64,000 bases of DNA from NCBI GenBank assembly GCA_039105265.1, contig JAPFFF010000015.1:558001-622000 (forward strand), in the 5' to 3' direction. Below the pieces are notes generated by a model. That model was not told where the DNA came from. It searched no databases and was given only the letters and a program-made list of their open reading frames with translations. The DNA comes from Tritrichomonas musculus. Its lineage: Eukaryota; Parabasalia; Tritrichomonadida; Tritrichomonadidae. Made by a program: the position numbers and the translations under genes. Below are positions 9,428-20,001 of the stretch, piece after piece (position 1 is the first letter of the stretch; every line of letters starts with the position of its first letter).

Positions 9428-10663
9428 CTAATATGTTGGAATTCTTTCTTCTTCAAATTGACCCTCTTCTCTAGGTGGAGTTTTCTGTAGAATATCTATT
9501 ATTTCTTTTGTAATTTGTTCATGCTTATGCTTCTGAAGTAAAGGCCCAAGAGCTTCTCTTTGCTCTAATGTAAGTTCACATCCGTATCTTTTGACAAAAT
9601 CAAGTAATGCTTTATGCCATAAAAGTGGTTGTTTTTCATCCTCTCCCATAAATTGCATAAAATAAGCAAAAACAACATCAATTGCTTGTATTGCAAGAGC
9701 TTGGCCCTTCGAAATAAGTTTTGCTACAAAAATCGTCCTAACTGTTGAGAATTGATTTTCACAGATTTTAATCAATAGTGCATTCATATGATCACGAGGA
9801 AGCTTAACCTTTGTAACAATAGCTGAAATAACTCTGGCTTCTTTCATTGAAATTTGAGATTCTACAGATAATGGTAACAATAATCCTTTAATGAAGCAAG
9901 GAGGCCGCCTTGCTGCTGCCATCAAAGCATTCCAAACTGGTCTTGGAAGCTTTTTTGCGGATTCAAGCTTATCTTGTATATATTCAAGAAGAATATTTTG
10001 AATATATTTAATTAATCTTTTGTCTGACGCTGTTTGTGAAAAAAGAACTGTAACTGCTTCAATTGCATTAGGAGACCATCCAAGAGGATTTGAAAGCTCT
10101 AAAAGATCTTCCCAGTCTGGTATCTTTTGGCTAGCTACAACATTAACTGCTTTTGGAAGTTTGCCACTTTTATAAAATTTGAGGACACCACCGAGTTTTT
10201 TATAAACTTCTTGAACCTTTGGATCTACTTGATGCCTGGTTTTGAGTAATTGATGATCAAGATGATGAGAAGCTTCATGGGCAATAGTTGATTTAAACAT
10301 TTCAAAAAGTGCACGACTTTCATCATCATTTGTTTCCAAATCAATTTCAATTTCTTCATCATCATTTTGCTCATTTTTCGGATCTTCGTAATTGTTGAGT
10401 GAAATGGCTAAACTTTCACGAAGTTCTTCTGGATTTGCGTCTTCCTCTTCGGGGTGAGCCTCTTCTACTATTTGATTAACTGCAGATCTTAAGATTTTTT
10501 GCGTCATATCAGCACCTAATTTTGGATCTTCAACTTCTTTTTTTTTTTGACGTGCAAGTCCAGTTTTTGGAGTTACAAGGTTAGACCTAGACTCAATTTC
10601 TGCTTCAGCAAGTGATTGTTCATGTGCTGGTGCTTTTTCGAGATGAATTTTTTTTGTAGTCAT
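9428..10663 (-). CDS. ENP1: bystin / Enp1, 40S ribosome biogenesis factor
   Basis: Bystin/Enp1 is an essential component of pre-40S particles, acting in 20S pre-rRNA processing and nuclear export. The 411-aa protein has the family's acidic, poorly conserved N-terminal third (residues about 1-130, including a run of Glu/Asp) and the all-helical bystin domain from about 160 to 395. Recognisable bystin blocks are PDWEDLLELSNPLGWSPNA, ILLEYIQDKLESAKKLPRPVWNAL, PPCFIKGLLLPL, a 'VVFAYFMQFM' helix, PLLWHKALLDFVKRYG and the closing LQKHKHEQIT. Length and order match fungal and animal homologues. It ends in a short acidic tail. The start ATG at 10663 has no in-frame alternative upstream. Confidence 0.92.
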   Translation of the reverse strand: MTTKKIHLEKAPAHEQSLAEAEIESRSNLVTPKTGLARQKKKEVEDPKLGADMTQKILRSAVNQIVEEAHPEEEDANPEELRESLAISLNNYEDPKNEQNDDEEIEIDLETNDDESRALFEMFKSTIAHEASHHLDHQLLKTRHQVDPKVQEVYKKLGGVLKFYKSGKLPKAVNVVASQKIPDWEDLLELSNPLGWSPNAIEAVTVLFSQTASDKRLIKYIQNILLEYIQDKLESAKKLPRPVWNALMAAARRPPCFIKGLLLPLSVESQISMKEARVISAIVTKVKLPRDHMNALLIKICENQFSTVRTIFVAKLISKGQALAIQAIDVVFAYFMQFMGEDEKQPLLWHKALLDFVKRYGCELTLEQREALGPLLQKHKHEQITKEIIDILQKTPPREEGQFEEERIPTY

Positions 10664-11509
10664 TAGAAATAAAGTTTAAAACTTGTGATAAGATTTTGGA
10701 TCAAAGATTTTCTTCGACCACGAATTTTATATTTCAGAAAATTGAAAACTTTACAAATCTAACTTTTTCTAAAAATTCAATGCATTAATAGAAATTTTCA
10801 AAAAAAATAGAATTTGTCCAACATTTCATGAATTTCTATGATATCACGCTTTAAATTCATATAAAAAAACTTTTATATAAATTATTTAGGCTCACATATA
10901 TTTTTGAATTCAATAATCTTTCTTATTTATCATAAAAATATTGTATATCTGCTACTTCTCCTTAAAATATAGAAGTTGATAAATATCATAAAAAATCGTT
11001 AATTACACCATTATCATGACATATTGTGATTGTAGAATCGTACTAGAAACATCAATATTTTCAAAATGAAAAAACAGGAAGAGAATTCGATCCCAACCTG
11101 AAGAGTCTTATATTGATTGAAGTTAATCTTGTGAATAATCATATTTTGCATTTTCCCTTTTATTTTTTAAGTGAAATGATTGGAAGAAGCATTACCAGCC
11201 AATTTTTATGTATATATAATAAAAAAATAAGTGAAAAAATTCTTGATGCTTTCTTTAAAATATAGTAATATTAGATTGGTTTTAATAGATAAAATGATCT
11301 ATCAAATTGTATGATTTAACATCATTTTACAAAGTCAAAAGATAACTTGGAACTTTTCTTAATAATGATGGACTAAAAGATTATTTGATTACTCGTTTTA
11401 ATTTTACAAAATCTTTTTTAATTACAGTCAAATTCTAATGAACGACTGAACTGACAAAGACTTTTCAATGTTGCCAAATGCAAAAGAATGATTTCAACAT
11501 CTTTAATTC

Positions 11510-11546
<37 letters not shown>

Positions 11547-11594
11547 TAAATGATACAAATAAAAAAAATAATAATATTAAATGTTACAAACAAT
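10664..11594. other. AT-rich spacer with a 31-base poly(A) run
   Basis: No gene is visible. A continuous run of 31 A lies at 11513-11543, close to the 3' end of the giant minus-strand gene. No target duplication or LINE/SINE body accompanies it. Confidence 0.5.
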
Positions 11595-14500
11595 TTAAAC
11601 AACGAGTTCGTCCTGTGCTTTTTGGATTAACATAAGAAGTTTTCTAGAGAAAGAGTCATAGCTCTGGAACTTTCCAATGACCAGCAGGTGGTCCTCCTGC
11701 GATGTCCTCAGAATTCCCTCGTTGTTGACGGATATGACGTAGATTGGCCACCTTGAGATTGCAGACTCTCCAGTGCAGAACTCGATAAAGAGTAAAACGA
11801 CAAAATCAGGCGAAGTTTGAACAAACTTCTGCAAATAACTGAGAGACTGTTGACTCATGTTTTGCGTCCTGAAATAGACAGACAGGTCCTTCTTTATCTC
11901 AATAACTTTCTGACAACTCTCTTTGAAGCTTGTGAAAATGTGGACCATGTGCGAGTCAAAGCGATCAAAGATGGTGCACGGAATTCTGAGACCATTCAAA
12001 AAGTCGACTCTGTCTTTTGAATTCACTGAGAACTCGCCAAGCTCTTGCGCAAACTTGAACGAGCTGTTGATCTTGTGGACGAATTTTGCATTTTCGCCTT
12101 TTCGCTTGATGTTGATCGGATAGATGAAGTCATTCCTCAAGATGCTGCCACTGCTCGCTGAAGCATTTCTACTGTTGTTTGCATTGTTAACTGCGCTTTC
12201 ATTGCTAGCATTATTAACTCTATCTACATTACCATTACTTACATTACCATTACTTACATTACCATTACTTACATTACCATTATTTATTGTTTTATTTACA
12301 TTACCATTATTTATTGTGTTATTTACATTACCATTATTTATTGTGTTATTTTTTGTTGTGTTATTAGCATTGTTATTTAATGTGCTTTTATTATTGTTGA
12401 CACTGTTTTTATTGTTAGAACTGTTGTTGGTAACATTGTTGTTATTAACTGCACTTTTATTATTGCTGTCTTTATTAGTGGTTGTGTTTTTAGCAGTGTT
12501 ATTGCTAATGGTGTCTTTATTATTACTATTTGTGTTGCTGCTGTTGTTAATAAGCGCACTGGCGTCTTTGGCTTGCTTGTGCTTTGTGCTTATGTCAACT
12601 GATGGAATTAGTTTCTCGTTTGAGTTGCTTTTGGCAGTTTTCAGCGAGTTATCGTTCTGGCTGCTGCTTGCATTCCTGCTCTTTGGCATGTAGCTGCTCA
12701 GGGTCGAGTATGTCTCAGCCTGCGGCGCGTTCTGAAGTGGCAAGTTTATTGAAGAAGACGACATTGATGCATCGTCGTTGTCAATGCTCGTGCTTGAACT
12801 AATGAACTGCTTCAGCTGCGAGTAAGTCGTGCCAACCGGGTTGTCGTTCAGGTTTATGTTTGACTTGAAGTTTGTGTTGAGGTTGCCGTAAGGATTCGCT
12901 GGCGAGTTGTCGCTGAGGTTTGAGCACGAGTAAGGATGCGCATTCAGGTATGGGCTTCCACTGTTCGCTGCAACCTCAGGACTGACGACGTTGGACATGC
13001 TCGGCGTCGAGTTCTGGTAGACAAGCTGCGTCGAACCTGTAAGTGGGTTCAATTGGACTGGCACTTGCTGCAGCACTCGTAATTGCTGCTGCTGTTGTTG
13101 TTGTATTTGTATTTGTGCGTCGCCGTTGGCTGCCTGATTGAGGAGAGGAGGCTTCAGCGTCTGGTTGGATGAGAGTTGAAGGTTCGAGGCAAGCTGCGAG
13201 CTGGAGTTCTGAGTGGTTGAGAGCTGCAGATTTGAGTAGAGAAGCGAGTTTGAGTTTGAGTTTGCGTTCGATGAAAGCTGAATGTTGGCATTCAGGCTCT
13301 GGCTAGATGAAGAAGGCTGGTCACTTTGCTGCTGCTGCTGCTGCATGTACTGAGCGTGGCTGAGTGATGCGTTCTGGCTTGCGTACGGGTTCACGTTCAT
13401 GTAGGGCGACATGCTGGGACCAAGGTGGCAGCCGTTTGGAGCCACGTGCGGGAATATGTTTGCGTTCAGGTGAGGATTCAAGTGAGAGTTCTGGCTGGCG
13501 TTCATTGATGCGTTTGGGTGCAAGTTAACATTTGGAACCAAGCTTGCCTTTGGAATCAAATTAGCATTTGGAATTGTGCTTGAATAGATATTCAAATTAG
13601 CATTACTATTCAATTTTGCATTGCCATTCAAATTTGAATTAGTATTCAAAATTGAATTATTATTCAAATTTGAGTTGTGCTTTGGACTATCTGCGTTGAT
13701 GATGCTTGAAGATTCAGGGTTGCCACTTTGTGCAAGCTTCAAGTTCTGCTGCGAACTTTTTGAGTCAGACTTCACTAGTATGTTTATCTGTGACTGGAAT
13801 TTCTCTATTTTGTCCTTAATTTTCATCTTGTGCTTCTTCAGCATGTTGAACATGAAGTACGTTATCTCGAAGCTGAACTTTGTTGACAAAGGGAGCTTCT
13901 TGTAGATCATCTTCACCTCCGCGGACGACCCGAGAGACAGCAAGAGTTGGAAGGAGTGATGTGATCTCCAATTTTTGAATTCACTCTCAATTTTTGAGAA
14001 GTTTGGCAGTGCGTCACAAATGAACTCTGCATTTTTGTCCTCGGATTTGACCTTGAATGATCGTTGCACTGGAATTCCATGGAGGCTGCTTGACGGCTGC
14101 TCTGACTTGTTATATAAAATGGCAAACTGGCTTGCATTGAAGGATCTGTTGTTGACCTCGAAGCCTGCGTTTTCAGATGTAGTCGTCACATACATGGGTG
14201 AACTGTGACATGAAAAAAGTTGCGAATGGAAGCGAGGCGAAACGAGCTCGAAGTACTTGTGGAAGAAGAAGATGTTTGGATAATTGTGGACAACTGATTC
14301 AGGTATCAGCAACGACTCTTCTTTGAAGGACGGCTTCTCTCCTTCCTTTGGAATTTGAGGGAAAATCAATTCAGCCAGTCCTTTTACTTCTCCAAAAATT
14401 GAGATCGATTTGATCGTCTTTGACTTCAAAAAGTTGTAGCCAATATAGTCAACGTAATCCGGCGTTGCTATTATGATTGCGTTGTTGATGTCGCTGTTGG

Positions 14501-17500
14501 CCGTGTCTATTTCAGGCGTTGAACTTGCAGGCTGCAATGCAAGTGAAGTGCCAGATGAAGAATTGAATGCTGAAATTGACTGAGAAACTTTTTCATCAGT
14601 AAATTGAATAGAGTCAAAGAAAAAGTTAACATCAAACTGTGTCACATCTAAATAACGGAAGCACGCAATTAAATGACGACAGTTGATCGCAATCTGAAGA
14701 GAGGTCGAGTTGATTCCAAGATAAGGAAGAATGACCATCCCAGAATAGACGTGGACTTTTGAATCATGAAGACCTAGCATGATGTAACGTGTGTCATTCA
14801 TCAGGAAGCAGTTCGAGTAATGGACTCTTCGGTAAATCTTGTCAGTGCAGATCTTTTCATCGTAACCTTTTGTGAAGACAAAAGTTTGATTGTGATGAAT
14901 GTTCACCGATGGCCAGACACTTTTTCTTCTCACAATTTCACTCTCCATCTCTTTCAATTTCTCTCGATTCAATTGTCGAAGAACGGTTTCTCTCAATTTT
15001 TCAGCGGTTGTCATCCAAAGTGGCACCGATATCATCTTCTTGAAATTGAGGCTTTTATCAGAGAGAATCGGATTAGAGTAGAAGAGGATGTTCAAAATTG
15101 CCTGTGATGGAAGCGATTCCATAATTTGAATAGCATTCAATTGTTTCAATGTCCTATTCAAATTTGAGGCAGCAAATTCAAGTGAGGTGAATTCAAAGAA
15201 ACCGGGATTTTTACTTGATGGAGCAATTGGCACTTTTTCATTCTTAATTATAACCATCTTGTCGTAAAAACAATTCTCGTTTTTATTACAGTAATTTGAA
15301 AGGGACTCAGAATTGAATTGATTTTGATCGATCTCTTTGAAATCGACAATTTTTCTATCAATTTCAAATTCTAATGAACATATCGTGCCTGGTTCAAGAT
15401 TCAGTGCCACATAAACCATCTTCAAAGGAGGAATAAAAATGTTTATTTCCTTCGTCTTTGCGTTGTTGTGGTCACTTATCGCTACGTTTATCATTGATTT
15501 TTCAGGTAACATTTCAATGACAAGTAGAGAGTGCGACTCGTCATCAAGATCAGCGTCATCTTGGATTGTTTGGCTGTTTCTGTCAGCTGCAGTGATGATT
15601 GGTCCGTATTTAAGAACATATTCATTAATGTCAGACAATCCATATATTTCCACTGAAAAAGCTGAATTGTCAAACGTAAATGACAGTTTGCTATGAAGAC
15701 GAGGATGAATTGGAGACGACTTAAAATGAACTTTTTTATCCAATGCATACAAATTTTGTGAACCTTTCAAAATTCTTTCTTCTTGCTCATCTTTTTTGTC
15801 GTCCTCGAATTCAATTCCATAATCTTCGAAAGAGACGACTTCTATTTGTTCCTTTTTCATGAGGTCTTCATCATCGTTTGAGAAGCAGAAAGTGTCGTTA
15901 TTTGCCTTGCTTGACGCTGATGATGAGTGACTGATTGTCAAAAAGTAAGAGAAGTCCAAGTAAGAACGATCCATCATGTAATAATTTGGCCATTCATTTT
16001 CGGTTAGATACAAGAACGACCGTTTAAAGTCATCTGACAAAGAATCCCGAAAAAACTTCAATTGAATGAATGTATTCAATGCAGCCAATTTGAATGTATT
16101 TTGATAATTGTATTCAAAATTGACTTCACTGAAAATTTTCTGAAATTTCTGGCACAGTTTTTCTGAGGATTCTTTTGACCCAGAAAACAAGAGATTTAAA
16201 TCAATGGACTTTGGAGTGGCCCACATTTGAACACACTTATTCAATACGACGTGTTCGAACACTTTTTTATCTGTATTTTCAACTCGAACAACATTTGAGT
16301 TAGTGAAAGTATTGCTCGATTCATCAATCACTTTATATTCACGAACTTTTCCGTTGATGAGAATGAAGTTTTCATCCAAAACAGTGATGTGAGTATTTCG
16401 CCTTAGAAGGTCAATTGAGTTATTCAAAATTGCGAAAGTAGCGATGATTGTTTTTTTGTCATTTATGTCAATGTACTTCAATAAGTATCTCCTGAAAATG
16501 TCGGTTTGTAAATTGAACAATTTTTTACAATAATGAACAATTGTAAAAACCGTTTCAGCAATGTCAAAAGGATCTTTTATAAAGAAGAAAGGATTCTTGG
16601 AGAAGAGCAAGTAATCAGCAATGATGTCAAGCATTTCATGAAACAATGAATCGATGTTAAAATCATTGAAAAATTCGGCTATATAAATCCATTTCATTGT
16701 AGTTCTAATTTCTCTTTTTGATCCATTTCTAAGAAGTACAACGAAGCTATATAAATAGTGTCTAAAATCAATGATTTCGCCCCATTTGTAGCCAATCATC
16801 CAGAGAATTAAATCATGATACAAGACAGGCTCCATGCTTGGATCAAACAACAAAACAGGATCTTGATCACTCTCTTTAAGAAGTCGATTAATTAAGGGAA
16901 GAACAATCATTGTTGAATCGGTAATTTTTTGATGACAAGTAATGATGTTCTTATAAGAAAGACGGAGAAGATGCAGAGGATAACTAATGATTTCATGAAC
17001 ATTGCACGTAATGTCAGACACGTTTAAAAATAATTCAGGAGGAAAAAGAAAAGGATACGAGAAAGACTTAATAAAATAATAAGCTGAATGAGCTTTAACT
17101 GCTTCAATTAGCAAAGGTTTTATCTTTTCAAAAGTGTCAAGAAAAATTGAAAAAATGCATTGTTGACAATCATTTAAATGCCTTGATTCAAACAACAAAA
17201 CAAACCATTCAATAATTGACTGGTTTTGAAGTTGAATCAATTCACGTGGATCATTTTCAAATATATATTTAATAACGCCTTTTATTGAATATTGCTTATC
17301 TTGAAGTGTGTTCAATAACTTGTCAAACGCTTGTGAAGGTGAATTACAAAACATTGATGAATTAGAAATCGTTTTTGAATTCTGATTTGTAACTAATGGA
17401 AATGAAATAGAAGGAGATTCAAAAATGAAATAATTTCGTAATGAAAAGAAATATTTAGAGAATTCTTCTTTTGTTGGAATGTCATTGCATTGAGAAAGAA

Positions 17501-19694
17501 GTCTAAATATTTTCTGATCAATAGAAATATAGACGCCATTCATTGTATGAGGAAATTCTTTAAAGAATTCGTCAAGAGTGTTGAAAAATTTGGGATGAAT
17601 GACTAATGATATATTAGAAAACAAAGAGAGAAAGATATATAAAGTACAATTAAGCATCCGATTCAATTCACCACAATATTGGCGGTTATTTAACAATCCA
17701 AAATCGAAAAATTTGACAAATAAAGATGAAAAATAAATCCAATTTGATCGATTTTGGTAAATTAATAATAATAACTCAGTCCAAATTTTATAATCAACTG
17801 TACTTTTAATATAACGATCATTGATTCCTTTTTTATCGTTCAATGAAATAACTTTTTGTTCAATTGATATCGTGATTGCATTGATTGGCGCAATAAATTT
17901 GTCTGGTTCATTAAGAATGTTAGCAAAAGCATATCTCAAAAAAGAACTCATTATGAAAAATGATTCATCCGGGAAAATAGAAGATTGCCCGGTTACATAT
18001 GTGATTAATCGAATGATTCCTTTGCTGGATAATTCAATTCGACGAAAATTGAAAAATTTCGGAAAAAGCCAAATAAAATTAGGCGGATATTCTTCTTCAA
18101 TAAACGTGTTGATAATGTTGGGCAATTTTATGATTGTCCATTCATTTTTGTAGCTTTCTATTCGCTTGTCTGATAGGCAAAGTAATAAAACATTGCATAG
18201 AAAAAGTCGGGCTTCTGATTTGCAACTCATAAAGTAATGATTAAAGGCTTCAATTGGCATCCGATTCTGTGAATGGCAAAGTAGCATAGCTGATAAAATA
18301 ACACCATATTGGTCATTTAATTGGACATAATTTTGGGCCATTTCTAATACCGAATCATATCGTGAATCATGGAAAAGTTTCTTGTCATGATAAAGTGCAT
18401 AATAAACAGCATTAAAAACGGTATTCAGATCTGATAAATGACTCTCAGGAAATGGTAAACCTAAACACCATCGTGGAAGTTGGAAATGATCTAAAAAGGC
18501 TTCAAATCTGTAATTAGTTAATATTAAATGATGTTGACGAAATGGAGAAATACAGAAAGAAAATTCCGTCATTTGAAAATCGCAACGGAATTCACGAATA
18601 AAAGAACCATTAACTGCAGAAAATTGAATGAAAATTCGGGCGTTTTCTAAAATATCTGCAAATGTGAAAAAGACACCATTAGTAATAAATGGAGTAAATC
18701 GATCTACTGGTTTCTCAAGACGAACTTTTCGAATAATTTTGAGTTGGCCTCGATTAATTGTAAAAACAGTAACAATTCGATTAGTGTTGGTTAATGAGTA
18801 AAAATAATATCCATCTGAAAAGACAGGGAAATAACCAGTGGTGTTTGTTTTAAGAGCTGATAACGATGATGTAATAACATCAATGCAAAAACAACTTGTG
18901 TCCGTAAATACCCATAATGAATCAAGTGCCCAAACCAATGAATATGGACGATCGCTTAATATGTTTGAAACATTTATCGTATATGATTGTGAACATTCAT
19001 TTTTGGGTGGATAAGGTTCAACTTTAATTGTGCCATTATTAAGTCCAAAGAACAATTGATTATGACTTACAGCAAAAGCACTTGGATGAGAAAGAGATAG
19101 TATTTTTTCGGTATTGTTTGGTGCTTTTTTGCTTTTCTCATTTAATTTGTAAATAGGTGAAGGAAGAATTAAAAATCGTTTTTGCTTCATTGGTGCAAAT
19201 AAAGGCATATCTGAAGGACCAAGAAGCCAAGGAATCGCTTTTGAAAAACGCGGCTTTGGCCAGAGTGGTGGCTTTGGTGGACTAACTTTGAATAAAATAA
19301 AATTTAATAAATCAATACTTTGCCCATAAAGTGTTAATGCAACAAATTCATTGAAAATATCTTTTGAATAAAATTCTGTAAACGATGATACATTTGTGGA
19401 GAGACATGCTGCGCGACAAAGTGTTGGATTCTTTGATAGCGCAATAATTGCTTGAGTTCCACTTAATGATAAAATTGATTCGAGTTGATTTTGATCTTCA
19501 ATTGATAATTCGAAGTCATTTTCTGGTTCTGGAGTAAAATAAGTAAAAGAAAGTGGAAGGAAATATTTATAACGACGATTAGGAAACTTAAAAAAAGTTT
19601 TAAGATCCCTTTCTACAATTCTAAGAGTAGTCTTAGAAAAAATAGGTGGGATGCGAGAAAGTGCTTTGTAAATACCATTATTGACCTTTTTCAT
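11595..19694 (-). CDS. giant protein, unrecognised, with Asn/Ser/Gln-rich C-terminal third
   Basis: A single 2699-aa frame from ATG 19694; the in-frame TTG at 19724 is not a likely start. Residues about 160-450 contain short repeated strands ending in W/F/Y with polar turns (SHPSAFAVSHNQLFFGLNNG, SLVWALDSLWVFTDTSCF), suggesting a beta-propeller. Residues about 450-1250 are helical. Around 1330-1760 lie beta-rich stretches resembling SPRY/lectin-like folds (HYSNCFLMNDTRYIMLGLHD). Residues about 2000-2470 are low-complexity Asn/Ser/Gln with NGNVS and NNTINNGNV repeats. A folded domain of about 180 residues closes the protein. The propeller-helical-SPRY order recalls HERC/HECTD4-type giant ligases, but no HECT or BEACH signature is seen, so no function is assigned. 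The 3' third is much richer in G+C than the rest of the frame. Confidence 0.75.
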   Translation of the reverse strand: MKKVNNGIYKALSRIPPIFSKTTLRIVERDLKTFFKFPNRRYKYFLPLSFTYFTPEPENDFELSIEDQNQLESILSLSGTQAIIALSKNPTLCRAACLSTNVSSFTEFYSKDIFNEFVALTLYGQSIDLLNFILFKVSPPKPPLWPKPRFSKAIPWLLGPSDMPLFAPMKQKRFLILPSPIYKLNEKSKKAPNNTEKILSLSHPSAFAVSHNQLFFGLNNGTIKVEPYPPKNECSQSYTINVSNILSDRPYSLVWALDSLWVFTDTSCFCIDVITSSLSALKTNTTGYFPVFSDGYYFYSLTNTNRIVTVFTINRGQLKIIRKVRLEKPVDRFTPFITNGVFFTFADILENARIFIQFSAVNGSFIREFRCDFQMTEFSFCISPFRQHHLILTNYRFEAFLDHFQLPRWCLGLPFPESHLSDLNTVFNAVYYALYHDKKLFHDSRYDSVLEMAQNYVQLNDQYGVILSAMLLCHSQNRMPIEAFNHYFMSCKSEARLFLCNVLLLCLSDKRIESYKNEWTIIKLPNIINTFIEEEYPPNFIWLFPKFFNFRRIELSSKGIIRLITYVTGQSSIFPDESFFIMSSFLRYAFANILNEPDKFIAPINAITISIEQKVISLNDKKGINDRYIKSTVDYKIWTELLLLIYQNRSNWIYFSSLFVKFFDFGLLNNRQYCGELNRMLNCTLYIFLSLFSNISLVIHPKFFNTLDEFFKEFPHTMNGVYISIDQKIFRLLSQCNDIPTKEEFSKYFFSLRNYFIFESPSISFPLVTNQNSKTISNSSMFCNSPSQAFDKLLNTLQDKQYSIKGVIKYIFENDPRELIQLQNQSIIEWFVLLFESRHLNDCQQCIFSIFLDTFEKIKPLLIEAVKAHSAYYFIKSFSYPFLFPPELFLNVSDITCNVHEIISYPLHLLRLSYKNIITCHQKITDSTMIVLPLINRLLKESDQDPVLLFDPSMEPVLYHDLILWMIGYKWGEIIDFRHYLYSFVVLLRNGSKREIRTTMKWIYIAEFFNDFNIDSLFHEMLDIIADYLLFSKNPFFFIKDPFDIAETVFTIVHYCKKLFNLQTDIFRRYLLKYIDINDKKTIIATFAILNNSIDLLRRNTHITVLDENFILINGKVREYKVIDESSNTFTNSNVVRVENTDKKVFEHVVLNKCVQMWATPKSIDLNLLFSGSKESSEKLCQKFQKIFSEVNFEYNYQNTFKLAALNTFIQLKFFRDSLSDDFKRSFLYLTENEWPNYYMMDRSYLDFSYFLTISHSSSASSKANNDTFCFSNDDEDLMKKEQIEVVSFEDYGIEFEDDKKDEQEERILKGSQNLYALDKKVHFKSSPIHPRLHSKLSFTFDNSAFSVEIYGLSDINEYVLKYGPIITAADRNSQTIQDDADLDDESHSLLVIEMLPEKSMINVAISDHNNAKTKEINIFIPPLKMVYVALNLEPGTICSLEFEIDRKIVDFKEIDQNQFNSESLSNYCNKNENCFYDKMVIIKNEKVPIAPSSKNPGFFEFTSLEFAASNLNRTLKQLNAIQIMESLPSQAILNILFYSNPILSDKSLNFKKMISVPLWMTTAEKLRETVLRQLNREKLKEMESEIVRRKSVWPSVNIHHNQTFVFTKGYDEKICTDKIYRRVHYSNCFLMNDTRYIMLGLHDSKVHVYSGMVILPYLGINSTSLQIAINCRHLIACFRYLDVTQFDVNFFFDSIQFTDEKVSQSISAFNSSSGTSLALQPASSTPEIDTANSDINNAIIIATPDYVDYIGYNFLKSKTIKSISIFGEVKGLAELIFPQIPKEGEKPSFKEESLLIPESVVHNYPNIFFFHKYFELVSPRFHSQLFSCHSSPMYVTTTSENAGFEVNNRSFNASQFAILYNKSEQPSSSLHGIPVQRSFKVKSEDKNAEFICDALPNFSKIESEFKNWRSHHSFQLLLSLGSSAEVKMIYKKLPLSTKFSFEITYFMFNMLKKHKMKIKDKIEKFQSQINILVKSDSKSSQQNLKLAQSGNPESSSIINADSPKHNSNLNNNSILNTNSNLNGNAKLNSNANLNIYSSTIPNANLIPKASLVPNVNLHPNASMNASQNSHLNPHLNANIFPHVAPNGCHLGPSMSPYMNVNPYASQNASLSHAQYMQQQQQQSDQPSSSSQSLNANIQLSSNANSNSNSLLYSNLQLSTTQNSSSQLASNLQLSSNQTLKPPLLNQAANGDAQIQIQQQQQQQLRVLQQVPVQLNPLTGSTQLVYQNSTPSMSNVVSPEVAANSGSPYLNAHPYSCSNLSDNSPANPYGNLNTNFKSNINLNDNPVGTTYSQLKQFISSSTSIDNDDASMSSSSINLPLQNAPQAETYSTLSSYMPKSRNASSSQNDNSLKTAKSNSNEKLIPSVDISTKHKQAKDASALINNSSNTNSNNKDTISNNTAKNTTTNKDSNNKSAVNNNNVTNNSSNNKNSVNNNKSTLNNNANNTTKNNTINNGNVNNTINNGNVNKTINNGNVSNGNVSNGNVSNGNVDRVNNASNESAVNNANNSRNASASSGSILRNDFIYPINIKRKGENAKFVHKINSSFKFAQELGEFSVNSKDRVDFLNGLRIPCTIFDRFDSHMVHIFTSFKESCQKVIEIKKDLSVYFRTQNMSQQSLSYLQKFVQTSPDFVVLLFIEFCTGESAISRWPIYVISVNNEGILRTSQEDHLLVIGKFQSYDSFSRKLLMLIQKAQDELVV
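12224..12560 (-). repeat. in-frame Asn-rich minisatellites in the giant gene
   Basis: A 15-base unit (NGNVS on the coding strand) is repeated four times at about 12226-12285. A 27-base unit (encoding NNTINNGNV-like peptides) follows, repeated three times to about 12350, and then irregular AAY-rich codons run to 12560. The frame is never broken, as expected for expansion under coding constraint. Confidence 0.7.
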
Positions 19695-20001
19695 CCCATC
19701 AGATTTGAATTTATAAATAGTCAAATATTGACCTAATAAAATTTTAATTTATATTTCTTTGAAGATTTCATTAATCTGTTCAAGATCCTAATAAAGCCAA
19801 AAATTTATTATATATGCCTCGTTCTTTTAAATCTTTTAAGCATGAAGGCACATTTTACTTCTTTACTGATTGAACGATATGTCAATAAATTTATTTAAAA
19901 TAAACATCAAATAATTGATATCAAAATTAATATAATATTTAATATCCATACAAATAATCAATTTAACAAATAAATAAACAAATAAAGAATTATACTTATA
20001 A
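19695..20001. other. spacer between giant gene and DENN gene
   Basis: AT-rich, without a supported gene. It holds the upstream region of the giant minus-strand gene and the 3' side of the DENN gene. Confidence 0.4.

Noticed and set aside
11513-11543. 31-base poly(A), possible LINE/SINE tail
   Set aside because: No element body, target duplication or reverse transcriptase is adjacent; simple slippage is more likely.
12124-12693. 189-aa Leu-rich plus-strand ORF, apparently a membrane protein
   Set aside because: It is the complement of the Asn/Ser-rich codons of the giant minus-strand gene; AAT/AAC runs read as ATT/GTT on the other strand.
11595-19694. BEACH or HECT domain in the giant protein
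   Set aside because: None of the BEACH (WQ...ISNFEYLM) or HECT catalytic Cys signatures could be found.
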